Origin: Flavobacterium aerium
GTDB taxonomy: Bacteria > Bacteroidota > Bacteroidia > Flavobacteriales > Flavobacteriaceae
Length of the DNA: 64,000 nucleotides
Reading direction: 5' to 3'
Assembly: GCF_030766725.1 (NCBI RefSeq)
Contig: NZ_JARQWR010000005.1
Location: 248,001-312,000, forward strand
In this document: piece after piece, positions 27,238-36,708 of the stretch
Layout of the letters: each line of letters starts with the position of its first letter
How positions within the stretch are numbered: the first letter of the stretch is position 1
Notes under the pieces: generated by a model
Seen by the model: only the letters and a program-made list of their open reading frames with translations
What the model was told of the DNA's origin: nothing
Databases searched by the model: none
Program-made: the position numbers and the translations under genes

Positions 27238-29865
27238 TTATTCGTTTACGAACTCATTTTCGGTATGCTCCGCAGTTTGATTACGGAACACTAAATTCCC
27301 ATCAAAACTATCCAGAAGAATTATACTATCAGTTGTTATTTTTCCTGATAAAATTTCTTTCGATAGTTCATTTAGAACTTCTTTTTGTATCACTCGTTTT
27401 ACGGGTCTAGCTCCAAAATGTGGATCAAAACCTTTTTTCGAGATGTAATCAATTGCTTCTGGTGTTGCATCCAAAGTAATGTTTTGCAACGCTAACATTT
27501 TGGATACAGATTTCAATTGAATGTTTACAATTTGTCTAATGTTATCCTGACTAAGTGGTGTAAACATCACTATGTCATCGATACGATTAATAAATTCAGG
27601 TCGAACGGTTTGTTTTAACAAACCAAGCACTTCTACTTTTGCTAGTTCAATAGCAGTTTCGACACTACCGTTTAAATTATCAAATTTCTCTTGTATAATA
27701 TGACTTCCCATATTAGAGGTCATAATGATAATCGTATTTTTAAAATCGGCTAATCGACCTTTGTTATCAGTCAATCGACCTTCATCCAATACCTGTAATA
27801 AGATGTTGAATGTATCAGGATGTGCTTTTTCAATCTCATCTAACAATACGACAGAATAAGGTTTTCTACGAACAGCTTCTGTTAATTGTCCTCCTTCATC
27901 ATAACCTACATATCCTGGAGGTGCACCGACTAATCTACTCACACTATGACGTTCTTGGTATTCACTCATATCAATGCGAGTCATTGCATTTTCATCATCA
28001 AATAAGTACGAAGCCAAGGCTTTTGCTAATTCGGTTTTACCTACTCCTGTCGTTCCTAAAAATAGGAATGAACCAATTGGTTTTTTCTGATCCTGTAATC
28101 CTGCGCGATTTCTACGTACTGCATCACTCACGGCTTCGATAGCTTCTTCTTGTCCTACGACTCTATGGTGTAATTCATCTTCTAATCGCAATAATTTTTC
28201 ACGCTCGCTTTGTAGCATTTTAGTTACTGGAATACCGGTCCATTTTGCTACTACTTCAGCAATATCTTCGGAGGTTACTTCTTCTTTAATAAGAGAGTGT
28301 TCTCCGTTTTGGTTTTCTTCTAACTGTTTTTGCAATAGGTTTAGACGCTCTTGGGCATCTTTTATTTTACCATAACGTATTTCCGCTACTTTTCCGTAAT
28401 CTCCTTCACGTTCTGCCTTTTCCGCTTCTAATTTGAAGTTCTCAATTTCAGTTTTTGCTGTTTGGATATTATCGACTACATCTTTCTCACTTTTCCAACG
28501 TGCATATATTTCATTTCGATCTTCTTTGAGGTTGGCAACTTCCATCCCCAATGATTTTAATTTCGTTTCGTCATTTTCACGTTTAATCGCTTCAATTTCG
28601 ATTTCGAGTTGCATTATTTTACGATCTAATACATCTAATTCTTCTGGCTTGGAATTGATTTCCATACGCAATTTTGATGCAGCCTCATCCATTAAATCAA
28701 TGGCTTTATCGGGAAGAAAACGATTGGTAATGTAACGTTGCGATAATTCTACTGCAGAAATAATTGCTTCGTCTTTGATACGTACTTTATGGTGTGTTTC
28801 ATATTTCTCTTTAATACCACGCAAGATAGAGATGGCACTTTCTGTATCCGGTTCATCTACCATGATTTTTTGGAAACGTCTTTCAAGGGCTTTATCTTTT
28901 TCAAAATATTTTTGATATTCATCCAAAGTTGTAGCACCAATAGCTCTTAATTCTCCACGGGCTAAAGCCGGTTTCAGAATATTAGCCGCATCCATAGCAC
29001 CTTCACCACCACCAGCACCTACAAGAGTATGGATTTCATCAATGAATAATACAATATCTCCTTCTGCACTAGTAACTTCTTTTACAACCGATTTTAAACG
29101 TTCTTCAAATTCTCCTTTGTATTTTGCTCCGGCAATTAAGGCTCCCATATCCAAAGAAAATACAATTTTATCTTTTAGATTTTCTGGAACATCACCTTGA
29201 ACAATTCGATGGGCAAGACCTTCCGCAATGGCTGTTTTACCAACACCAGGTTCTCCAACTAACATTGGATTGTTTTTGGTACGACGTGATAGAATTTGTA
29301 ATACACGTCTGATTTCTTCATCACGACCAATAACAGGATCTAATTTTCCATCGTTAGCCAATTGATTTAAATTTTTAGCGTATTTATTTAAAGCATTGTA
29401 GGTTTCTTCTGCACTAGCAGAGGTTACTCTTTCGCCTTTACGCAATTCATCAATAGCCGATTTTAAACCTTTTTCAGTTACTCCTTGATCTTTTAAGATT
29501 TGAGCAACTTTACTTTTTGAGCTGAATATTGCTAGTATTAAATGTTCAATAGAAACAAATTCATCGTTCATTTTTTTAGCAATGTTATTGGCCTCATTTA
29601 ATGTATTTCCCGTTTCACGAGATAACATTAAATCACCTCCTGATACTTTAGGGAAACTTTGAAGTGTACTGTCTAATATTTGAATAAATAGAGGAACATT
29701 TACATTCAGTTTCTTCAGTATAAACGGAGCTACATTTTCATCAACTTCAAAAATAGCTTTGAATAAATGCTCATTTTCAATTTGCTGATGACCTAAGCTT
29801 TGAGCAAGCTGCTGTGCCTGCTGTATCGCTTCCTGTGATTTTATAGTATAATTGTTTAAGTTCAT
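27238..29865 (-). CDS. clpB: ATP-dependent disaggregase ClpB
   Basis: An 875-residue Hsp100 chaperone that extracts polypeptides from aggregates with DnaK. An N-terminal double Clp repeat covers about 1-145. AAA+ domain 1 has Walker [10 protein letters not shown] and Walker [15 protein letters not shown]. The ClpB-specific middle coiled coil spans about 400-530 with many E/K residues. AAA+ domain 2 has Walker [15 protein letters not shown], the pore-loop-type GYVGYDEGG and a sensor block [13 protein letters not shown]. The length is slightly above the usual 860 because of a C-terminal tail. Upstream symmetrical GACAAA motifs could be its heat-shock control. Confidence 0.97.
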   Translation of the reverse strand: MNLNNYTIKSQEAIQQAQQLAQSLGHQQIENEHLFKAIFEVDENVAPFILKKLNVNVPLFIQILDSTLQSFPKVSGGDLMLSRETGNTLNEANNIAKKMNDEFVSIEHLILAIFSSKSKVAQILKDQGVTEKGLKSAIDELRKGERVTSASAEETYNALNKYAKNLNQLANDGKLDPVIGRDEEIRRVLQILSRRTKNNPMLVGEPGVGKTAIAEGLAHRIVQGDVPENLKDKIVFSLDMGALIAGAKYKGEFEERLKSVVKEVTSAEGDIVLFIDEIHTLVGAGGGEGAMDAANILKPALARGELRAIGATTLDEYQKYFEKDKALERRFQKIMVDEPDTESAISILRGIKEKYETHHKVRIKDEAIISAVELSQRYITNRFLPDKAIDLMDEAASKLRMEINSKPEELDVLDRKIMQLEIEIEAIKRENDETKLKSLGMEVANLKEDRNEIYARWKSEKDVVDNIQTAKTEIENFKLEAEKAEREGDYGKVAEIRYGKIKDAQERLNLLQKQLEENQNGEHSLIKEEVTSEDIAEVVAKWTGIPVTKMLQSEREKLLRLEDELHHRVVGQEEAIEAVSDAVRRNRAGLQDQKKPIGSFLFLGTTGVGKTELAKALASYLFDDENAMTRIDMSEYQERHSVSRLVGAPPGYVGYDEGGQLTEAVRRKPYSVVLLDEIEKAHPDTFNILLQVLDEGRLTDNKGRLADFKNTIIIMTSNMGSHIIQEKFDNLNGSVETAIELAKVEVLGLLKQTVRPEFINRIDDIVMFTPLSQDNIRQIVNIQLKSVSKMLALQNITLDATPEAIDYISKKGFDPHFGARPVKRVIQKEVLNELSKEILSGKITTDSIILLDSFDGNLVFRNQTAEHTENEFVNE

Positions 29866-29930
29866 ATTTTTATCTTTTTTTATCTTCTTTGGTATCTATT
29901 TTTCAATTAGTGTTCCAATAAGTGAAATCT

Positions 29931-29992
29931 GACAAAATGACCACTTTTGAGTTGAGTAGAAAGACAAATTGTCTTGTATTGCGACAAAATGA
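29931..29992 (-). promoter_or_regulatory. Symmetrical GACAAA motifs upstream of clpB
   Basis: The 316-nt gap between clpB and ytxJ holds a 15-bp palindrome AAGACAAATTGTCTT (29961-29975) flanked by two identical direct copies of GACAAAATGA (29931-29940 and 29983-29992). The copies are 52 nt apart, about five helical turns. No CIRCE element is present. The arrangement looks like an operator for a dimeric regulator or an activator site of clpB. The rest of the gap (29993-30181) shows nothing I can name beyond AT-rich promoter-like sequence for ytxJ. Confidence 0.5.
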
Positions 29993-30181
29993 ATGTTTTT
30001 ATGAAAAAAACGGAACTTAAAGGTAATGATTTATTAAGAGATGAAGGTTGTGCTTGCGCTAAATTATTCTTAATTTTCTTATGAAATACAGAAATGTCGC
30101 TTTAACTTTTTGTTATGTAAAACGAATGTTGTAATGTTATAGCTTTGTTTTTTACATTCAATTTAAACACAATTAGGTGAT

Positions 30182-30577
30182 ATGAGCATATTTAGTAAAA
30201 TATTTGGAGATTCAAATGCAGGGAATGAAGATCAATCTAATGCGATTCAGTGGATTGATTTAAACGATATAAGTCAATTGGACGAAATTGTGGCAATTTC
30301 TGAAGAAAAACCAGTGATTATTTTTAAACACAGTACTCGATGCAGTATCAGTCGAATGGCGTTGAAAAATTTTGAAAAAGAATATAATCTATCAGAAGAT
30401 AGTGTAGTGGCTTATTTTCTAGATTTATTAGAACATCGTGATATTTCGAATGAGATTACACAGCGATTTAATGTAGTACATCAATCTCCTCAATTACTTT
30501 TAATAAAAAAGGGAAAATCGGTTTATAACACTTCACACAGTGATATAGATGCCGAAGCATTAGCTTCAGAAATATAA
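30182..30577 (+). CDS. ytxJ: Bacillithiol-system redox protein YtxJ
   Basis: 131 residues of a thioredoxin-like monothiol protein. The core motif KHSTRCSISRMAL has one Cys (C54) in TRCSISR, the YtxJ signature, and the C-terminal helix block with QSPQLLLI shows the cis-Pro region. YtxJ is linked to bacillithiol, the low-molecular-weight thiol of Bacillota and many Bacteroidota, and probably reverses S-bacillithiolation. It is transcribed divergently from clpB, which fits a shared redox/heat stress response, though this is inferred. Confidence 0.88.
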   Translation: MSIFSKIFGDSNAGNEDQSNAIQWIDLNDISQLDEIVAISEEKPVIIFKHSTRCSISRMALKNFEKEYNLSEDSVVAYFLDLLEHRDISNEITQRFNVVHQSPQLLLIKKGKSVYNTSHSDIDAEALASEI

Positions 30578-30700
30578 ATATCAGATTATAATCAGTTGAA
30601 ATTGTGTTGCTTGTTCTTGATTTATTATAGATAAGTGTTTGTTATTATGTGCGTTATGTTTATTATTTTTACTAAACCAAACTAACAAACAATCTAAATT

Positions 30701-31198
30701 ATGAACTTAACTGAATTGTATTTAAAAGAGTTAAATGCAGAATCGAGTGCAACAAGAAGAATTCTTGGTGCAGTCCCTTCGGACAAATTCGATTGGCAGC
30801 CCCATCCTAAAAGTATGGATATTCGTACGTTAGGGGCGCATATTGCAGAACTGCCTACATGGATTACGATGGCTTATACTACGGACGAATTGGACTTTGC
30901 AACTACTCCGTATGTTCCTAAACCTATTAATTCGACACCCGAACTATTGGATTTTTTTGAGAAATCATTGGTAGATGGAAAAAGTATGCTACTTCCGGAG
31001 AATGAGAAAATCTTAGCAGAACCATGGACATTACGCAATGGAGAAACCATTTATGCTACGTTTTCCAAAGGAGATTTAATTCGTCATGCAATGAGTCAGA
31101 TTATCCATCATAGAGCCCAAATGGGAGTATATCTACGCTTATTAGACATTCCGTTACCAGCGACTTATGGATCTAGTGCCGATGATGTACATTTTTAG
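30701..31198 (+). CDS. DinB family putative metalloenzyme
   Basis: 165 residues of the four-helix DinB/YfiT fold. Metal-ligand histidines are suggested by IRTLGAHIAELP near residue 49 and the C-terminal IIHHRAQMGVYLRLL block near 142, matching the family pattern. Bacterial members include thiol transferases (bacillithiol transferases), and a bacillithiol role would suit the neighbouring ytxJ gene; this is inference. A strong terminator follows. Confidence 0.85.
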   Translation: MNLTELYLKELNAESSATRRILGAVPSDKFDWQPHPKSMDIRTLGAHIAELPTWITMAYTTDELDFATTPYVPKPINSTPELLDFFEKSLVDGKSMLLPENEKILAEPWTLRNGETIYATFSKGDLIRHAMSQIIHHRAQMGVYLRLLDIPLPATYGSSADDVHF

Positions 31199-31218
31199 AC
31201 TACGAAATAAAGTATAAC

Positions 31219-31252
31219 AAAAGAGTTCCGAATAGCTATTCGGAACTCTTTT
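31219..31252. terminator. Bidirectional terminator (perfect palindrome)
   Basis: A 34-bp perfect palindrome; each 17-nt arm reads AAAAGAGTTCCGAATAG, ending in T runs on both strands. Between the convergent DinB and membrane-protein genes. Confidence 0.9.
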
Positions 31253-31272
31253 ATTTATGCAGATGATTTCTT

Positions 31273-32442
31273 TTAGAAACTTTCTCCTGAACCACCACCA
31301 CTAAAGCCTCCACCACCAAATTCCATAGGTGAGTCTTCTACTTTTAGTTCTGGTTTTATATTGAATGCCGATGCAATTAGCAATGCTTCTGCATTCAGCA
31401 ATGCATTAGGATTGTCAAATCGATCCGGTTTAAAGGTAAGTCCCACGACATTATCTTTTATCTTTTTTATAAAAAAGTAAGTAAAAGCAAAAAGCAACAA
31501 TCCGCAAAAAGTCAGCATAACTTCAGTTGGTAAAATATGATGATAGGATCGGAAGGTAAAGATGGAGAAACAAAATGCCAAGCAGCCCATCCATAGTAAG
31601 ATTCGATCTTTATTTCGTAATGCAAAAATTAAATATACAATTGGAATAATAAACGTAAAACCCCAGAAAAAGAATGCAAAAGGAATTTCTGGACTTATTT
31701 CATAATAATCGAATGTAATCGTTGCCGAAAGTTCTCTCACAATATAGTAATTACCAGAGCAATAGAATAATAACAAGCTAATGCTTTTTACTAATATAAG
31801 CCCATTATAATAAAAGGGAGCCTTTAAATTCTTAAGGAACATATTACTGGTATAATAGAGTAGGATGGAATACAAAATTATTACAAAGGGTAGAATCACT
31901 TCTCCAATTTCTAGATAATTATAGGTCGCATATCCCAATGTTGCAATGGAAGCAACACAAAAAATAATTATTGAAAGTAAGTGTACATAACGGAGGTACA
32001 GGATAAGAGAAACAATGGATGTCGTTATTGTAATGGCTAATATATTATTTCCCTCAGTTGAAATGCCAATGGCTAGAGCAAGAGTTAATAATGTACCAAA
32101 GGCGAATGCATCATCTAAGCCATATCCATAATACGTTAGTCTTGCAAAAAATTCTGTTCCTGCCAAGCCCACTATAGCAAAAAGATAGCAGAAAGCCTTG
32201 TAAGAATCAGAAATAATGGGAAGCCCTAATAGGGATATTACACCACAAACTGACAAATATAAAAACACGCCTAATAAAAAGAATCCCAGACGAATTAAAA
32301 TATTTTCCTGACGTTTAAGTATTGGCAATTCTTTGATTGCATTTTGCATCTGTTCTTTGGTAATGAAATGTGCTTTTTGTAAAGTCTGAACTTCATCTAC
32401 TAAAAAGAGATTCTTCAATAAATTCTTATCGTATACTATCAT
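31273..32442 (-). CDS. Polytopic membrane protein with Gly/Ser tail
   Basis: 389 residues: a cytoplasmic N-terminal segment of about 50 residues, then about ten membrane helices, then a short tail ending in GGGGFSGGGSGESF. The tail resembles Gly-rich tails in bacterial membrane proteins such as TPM-domain proteins. The gene overlaps the DUF2157-like gene by 17 nt, so the two proteins are translationally coupled and probably form one complex. The N-terminal part (TKEQMQNAIKELPI) parallels the start of its partner. Function unknown. Confidence 0.75.
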   Translation of the reverse strand: MIVYDKNLLKNLFLVDEVQTLQKAHFITKEQMQNAIKELPILKRQENILIRLGFFLLGVFLYLSVCGVISLLGLPIISDSYKAFCYLFAIVGLAGTEFFARLTYYGYGLDDAFAFGTLLTLALAIGISTEGNNILAITITTSIVSLILYLRYVHLLSIIIFCVASIATLGYATYNYLEIGEVILPFVIILYSILLYYTSNMFLKNLKAPFYYNGLILVKSISLLLFYCSGNYYIVRELSATITFDYYEISPEIPFAFFFWGFTFIIPIVYLIFALRNKDRILLWMGCLAFCFSIFTFRSYHHILPTEVMLTFCGLLLFAFTYFFIKKIKDNVVGLTFKPDRFDNPNALLNAEALLIASAFNIKPELKVEDSPMEFGGGGFSGGGSGESF

Positions 32443-33412
32443 TTGCTTTTTGTTTATTGAAGTTTTTAATTAATTTGATAAATAACAAAATGGATCCTAT
32501 GATATAAAAAGGTAATAGATATAATACATACTCATCAAAATGATTGAATATGAATTTAGAAATCACAATGTTTATTCCAATATAGGCATATACAATGGTA
32601 AAGACGAATAGTGAAATGGAGGAATTCTGATAACTAGCTTTATAGAAGTAATAGGTTGAAATAGCTAAAATAACGGCAGAAATCAACCAATAGCTTTCCA
32701 ATAAATTATTGATGGAGGCGATACTAATCAGATGTAAGGCGTAGGTTAAATAAATAAAATTAAAGTGTGTTTTTAAATTAATTTTCGAACTGTATATTGT
32801 CCAAACAATTAATAAAACACCCAGTAAAATAGCAGAATAACTTAATGTATCTGTGGTGTAAAAATCATTGTGAAGTAAAGTCTGTGGACTAACCGATAGA
32901 CCAATATAGGCCGCTAAACCTGTTATTGCAATAGCTAGAACACTCTTATTGTCAAAATAATAAGCACAACCAAAACTAATAATAGTAGGCACTAATGTCG
33001 CAATGCCATAATGCGTTCCGAAAAGCTCATATTGGAATTGGATATACCCTACAAAAATGCAACTTAAGATTGTTGCGGTCAGTACTAGATAATGTAATAC
33101 GGGATTTTCAAAGCTGGAATCTTCTTTTTGGAAACCTGTAGCATTTTTAAAACAGAAATAGAAACAGACTATTGTAACAATCAATAATAGAGACAAAATA
33201 GCAATGTGTCCTATCGTATCTATATTTTGATAAATTAAAATTCCAATTCCAGATGTAAATAATATAACCGATAAATACAGAAATAATTTGAGCTCTCCAT
33301 AAAGAGAAAAAATACTCAAGCTACGATATTCCTTTATTTGGTTAAGCTGCTCTGCTGAAATTAGATTTTTTTCAAAAAGAGTCTGGGTAGCTTGTTCTTC
33401 GAATTGTCCCAA
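32426..33412 (-). CDS. DUF2157-like polytopic membrane protein
   Basis: 328 residues beginning with a TTG (no in-frame ATG nearby). The N-terminal ISAEQLNQIKEY is followed by about ten membrane helices. The N-terminal cytoplasmic helix and the TM bundle match DUF2157 proteins, whose role is unknown. It overlaps the next membrane protein by 17 nt. A TATATTTG -7-like element lies about 25 nt upstream of the start, but no -33 box is visible. Confidence 0.78.
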   Translation of the reverse strand: MGQFEEQATQTLFEKNLISAEQLNQIKEYRSLSIFSLYGELKLFLYLSVILFTSGIGILIYQNIDTIGHIAILSLLLIVTIVCFYFCFKNATGFQKEDSSFENPVLHYLVLTATILSCIFVGYIQFQYELFGTHYGIATLVPTIISFGCAYYFDNKSVLAIAITGLAAYIGLSVSPQTLLHNDFYTTDTLSYSAILLGVLLIVWTIYSSKINLKTHFNFIYLTYALHLISIASINNLLESYWLISAVILAISTYYFYKASYQNSSISLFVFTIVYAYIGINIVISKFIFNHFDEYVLYLLPFYIIGSILLFIKLIKNFNKQKANDSIR

Positions 33413-33508
33413 TACGATATGATTTAAGATGATTAATACTCAAATATATGTATTTAGTAGGAATTTTGGTTTCGAATAAAAAGATTTGTTGTTTACAAAC
33501 AACCAAAG

Positions 33509-33534
33509 AAGTTTCGAATCTATATTCGAAACTT
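33509..33534 (-). terminator. Probable terminator of the arginine operon
   Basis: A 10-bp perfect stem AAGTTTCGAA / TTCGAAACTT with a 6-nt loop, downstream of argH on the minus strand. A second palindrome (GTTGTTT AC AAACAAC) lies at 33488-33503. Confidence 0.6.
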
Positions 33535-33555
33535 TTTGATTGCCAATACTTTTGA

Positions 33556-34836
33556 TTAGAAAGTGTTTTTCATTTTATGTTTAATTTCACTTAAACAAAG
33601 GTTGTTGATACTCCCTTCATGCGTATGTTGTGTTTTCTTAGGTGATTGAAAAGTACCCTTTTCAGTTTGTTCTCCTATTATTTTATACGCATCTCTAAAA
33701 GGCATTCCTTGTTGGACTAATTCATTTAAAGCGTCCACAGTAAAGAGGTAATCATATTTTGAATCCTCTAAAATGTGTTCCTTAACCTGAATATCTTTGG
33801 TTGCATACAAAGACATGTCCAAACAGGCTTTTAGATTTTGAAGGGCAGGGAATAATCCCTCTTTCAACAATTGAAAGTCCCTATGATAACCACTTGGAAG
33901 GTTATTCGTTAACAAGGTTAACTCGTAAGGTAACGCTTGAATTTTATTGCATTTGCCTCTGATTAATTCAAAAACATCTGGATTTTTTTTATGTGGCATA
34001 ATACTCGATCCTGTAGTAAGATGCGAGGGTAGTGTAATGAAATCAAAATTCTGACTCATATAAATTGTAACATCCATAGCAAATTTAGATAGGGTAGCCG
34101 CTACACTGCTCAACGCAAATGCAACTGTTTTTTCCGATTTACCTCTACTCATTTGTGCGGCCACAGCATTATATTTCAAAGTAGAGAAATTCAGTGCTTT
34201 AGTTGTAAATGTTCTGTCGATTGGGAATGAACTTCCATAACCAGCAGCCGAACCCAAAGGATTCTGATCTACAATCTCAAGTGCAGCATTCAGCATGGTT
34301 ATATCATCAATCAAACTTTCGGCATAAGCAGAAAACCACAATCCGAAAGAAGAAGGCATCGCAATTTGAAAATGTGTATAACCTGGCATTAAGGTATTTT
34401 GATACTGATGGGATAATTCCATTAGCAAATCGAATAAATCCAATACTTGTTCTTTGATTGCAATCAATTCATCTTTGAGATACAGATGCATATCGACCAA
34501 AACCTGATCATTTCTAGAACGTGCTGTATGAATCTTTTTCCCAGCTTCACCCACTTTTTCAGTCAATAAATATTCAATTTTTGAATGCACATCTTCAAAA
34601 GTATCTTCAATCACAAACTGTCCTTTTTCGATATCATTTAAAATTTCTTCCAAAGCCTGTACTAAGGCATCCGTTTCAATAGAAGTCAAAAGACCAATTT
34701 GATGCAGCATTTTTGCATGAGCGATAGATCCTAAAGCATCATATTTTGCGAGAACCAAGTCCAATGTTCTGTCATTTCCTACGGTAAAATGATCAATTTG
34801 CAGATCGGTTGCTATTCCTTTTTCCCAAAGTTTCAT
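33556..34836 (-). CDS. argH: Argininosuccinate lyase
   Basis: Last enzyme of arginine biosynthesis, cleaving argininosuccinate to arginine and fumarate. The 426 residues carry the fumarase/aspartase superfamily signature GSSIMPHKKNPD with the flexible catalytic-loop Ser, the HTARSRNDQV motif and the TPGYTHFQ-like block (LMPGYTHFQIA). The protein is slightly shorter than the enterobacterial enzyme (about 457). It is the last gene of the operon, 19 nt after argE. Confidence 0.96.
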   Translation of the reverse strand: MKLWEKGIATDLQIDHFTVGNDRTLDLVLAKYDALGSIAHAKMLHQIGLLTSIETDALVQALEEILNDIEKGQFVIEDTFEDVHSKIEYLLTEKVGEAGKKIHTARSRNDQVLVDMHLYLKDELIAIKEQVLDLFDLLMELSHQYQNTLMPGYTHFQIAMPSSFGLWFSAYAESLIDDITMLNAALEIVDQNPLGSAAGYGSSFPIDRTFTTKALNFSTLKYNAVAAQMSRGKSEKTVAFALSSVAATLSKFAMDVTIYMSQNFDFITLPSHLTTGSSIMPHKKNPDVFELIRGKCNKIQALPYELTLLTNNLPSGYHRDFQLLKEGLFPALQNLKACLDMSLYATKDIQVKEHILEDSKYDYLFTVDALNELVQQGMPFRDAYKIIGEQTEKGTFQSPKKTQHTHEGSINNLCLSEIKHKMKNTF

Positions 34837-34855
34837 AAGTATTGTATTTAGGATA

Positions 34856-35926
34856 TTAGTATTGATTCAGAAAATCTGAAAGTATTTGTATATATAAGGC
34901 GATACCCTGTTCTATCTCTTCGACGAAAATAAATTCGTCGGCAGTATGAGAGCGTAACGAATTACCAGGTCCTAGTTTAAGAGACTGACAACTCAATACA
35001 GATTGATCCGAAAGAGTAGGAGAGCCATAGGTTGTTCTACCCAATGCAATTCCTGCCTGAACTAATGGATGTTCGATTGCAATAGCCGAAGCATTTAAAT
35101 GCAGAGAACGCGGTTGTACACCTTGAATATTGTTTTGTACAATGTCTAGCACTTCCTGATTGCTATAACAATCATTTACACGGATATCCACAACCAAATG
35201 ACAATCAGATGGTACAACATTGTGTTGTTTTCCCGCATTGATTTGGGTAACGGTCATTTTAACGGGGCCTAAAACAGGTGATACTTTTTCAAAACTAAAA
35301 TCCTTGAACCATTGTATAACAGGAAGCGCATTATAGATTGGATTGTCATTGTTCTGATGTGCAGCATGACTGGCTGTACCCTGAACAGCAACATCGAGGA
35401 CTAATAATCCTTTTTCGGCAATGGCCAATTGCATTTCTGTAGGCTCACCCACTATAGCACAATCCAGTTGAGGTAAATGTTTCAAAACACTGTTTAAACC
35501 ATTTGGACCACTACTTTCTTCCTCCGCTGAAGCCACGATCACGATATTATGGCTTAGGTTTTCATTTTTGTAAAAATGTGTAAATGTTGCGATCAGTGAA
35601 ACTAAACAACCACCCGCATCATTACTACCTAAGCCATAGAGTTTTCCTTCCTTTACTATAGCATCAAAAGGATCATTGGTATAACCATGATTTGGTTTTA
35701 CCGTATCGTGGTGAGAATTCAATAATAACGTAGGTTTCTCAGGATCAAAAAAATGGTTGTATGCCCATATATTATTATTTTCTCTATGAAATGAGATTTG
35801 ATTTTCTGTAAACCAGTTTTCAATCAGCAAGGCCGTTTGATCTTCTTCTGATGAAAAAGAACGCGTTGTAATCAGCTCTTTTAGTAACTGTATTGCTGCT
35901 GTGGTTAATGTGGCTTTATCTTTCAT
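34856..35926 (-). CDS. argE: N-acyl-citrulline/ornithine deacylase (M20, ArgE-like)
   Basis: A zinc-dependent M20-family deacylase, 356 residues. Metal-ligand and active-site segments are NSHHDTVKPN, YGLGSNDAGG, VASAEEESSG and the C-terminal SLRSHTADEF. The enzyme is best viewed with ArgF' in the same operon, where the pathway runs on N-acylated intermediates and the deacylase then removes the acyl group from acyl-citrulline. The start overlaps the argB stop by 4 nt (ATGA), indicating coupling. Whether the acyl group is acetyl or succinyl is discussed under argF'. Confidence 0.9.
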   Translation of the reverse strand: MKDKATLTTAAIQLLKELITTRSFSSEEDQTALLIENWFTENQISFHRENNNIWAYNHFFDPEKPTLLLNSHHDTVKPNHGYTNDPFDAIVKEGKLYGLGSNDAGGCLVSLIATFTHFYKNENLSHNIVIVASAEEESSGPNGLNSVLKHLPQLDCAIVGEPTEMQLAIAEKGLLVLDVAVQGTASHAAHQNNDNPIYNALPVIQWFKDFSFEKVSPVLGPVKMTVTQINAGKQHNVVPSDCHLVVDIRVNDCYSNQEVLDIVQNNIQGVQPRSLHLNASAIAIEHPLVQAGIALGRTTYGSPTLSDQSVLSCQSLKLGPGNSLRSHTADEFIFVEEIEQGIALYIQILSDFLNQY

Positions 35927-36708
35927 AAGCTTATTGTTGTGTACTGCGCCGTTGTATTTTCTATTTGACTTTGATCCCCAATACTGATTTTCTGAACACC
36001 ATTTGATAAGGCATAGAAACAGTTGTCTAATTTTGGAAGCATGCCAGAATGGATAACTTGAGCGGTTTTTAATTCATTGTAATAATCAAAAGTCATTTGT
36101 TTTACAACGCTGTTTTCATCATTTAAATCCAATAGAACTCCTTTTTTCTCAAAGCAATACATCAGATTTACATCGTATTCATCCGATAATGCAATCGCTA
36201 ATTCACTTGCAATAGTATCGGCATTTGTGTTTAATAATTGTCCTTTATTATCATGGGTAATAGCACAAAAAACTAAGGATATATCGGTAGCCAATAATTT
36301 TTCAAGCAAACTGGTTTGAACCGTAACGACATCACCCACGTAACCAAAATCAATAGTGTTATGTTGTCTTTTTTCGGATTGTATTAAATTTCCATCCGCT
36401 CCTGTAAAACCCATTGCAGTAGTGCCTAAAGCCTGGAGTTGTGCAACAATTTGTTTGTTAATTAAACCAGCATATACCATTACTGCAACATCTAGCATAG
36501 GAGCATCAGTAATTCTTCTACCGTCAACAAATTCTGGTTTTAAATTAAACTGTTCGGCTGTTTTTGTAGCAGATTTTCCGCCACCATGGACTAATATTTT
36601 TGGACCATAAATATTGGAATAAGCCATTAAAAATGATGTCAATGCCTGAGCATCATCAATGATATTACCTCCAATTTTTACGATGGTTAATGATTGTTTA
36701 ATTTTCAT
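35923..36708 (-). CDS. argB: N-acyl-glutamate kinase
   Basis: Amino-acid kinase family enzyme phosphorylating N-acylglutamate, 261 residues. It has the N-terminal phosphate-binding IVKIGGNIID, the LVHGGGKSAT substrate loop, a QSEKRQ-type insertion and the C-terminal GMLPKLDNC block. Arrangement and length match the ArgB family. It overlaps argF' by 11 nt upstream and argE by 4 nt downstream. A pathway with succinylated intermediates would make this an N-succinylglutamate kinase. Confidence 0.93.
   Translation of the reverse strand: MKIKQSLTIVKIGGNIIDDAQALTSFLMAYSNIYGPKILVHGGGKSATKTAEQFNLKPEFVDGRRITDAPMLDVAVMVYAGLINKQIVAQLQALGTTAMGFTGADGNLIQSEKRQHNTIDFGYVGDVVTVQTSLLEKLLATDISLVFCAITHDNKGQLLNTNADTIASELAIALSDEYDVNLMYCFEKKGVLLDLNDENSVVKQMTFDYYNELKTAQVIHSGMLPKLDNCFYALSNGVQKISIGDQSQIENTTAQYTTISL

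Noticed and set aside
29866..30181. CIRCE heat-shock element upstream of clpB
   Set aside because: No TTAGCACTC-N9-GAGTGCTAA-type sequence is present; only the GACAAA palindrome motifs are seen.
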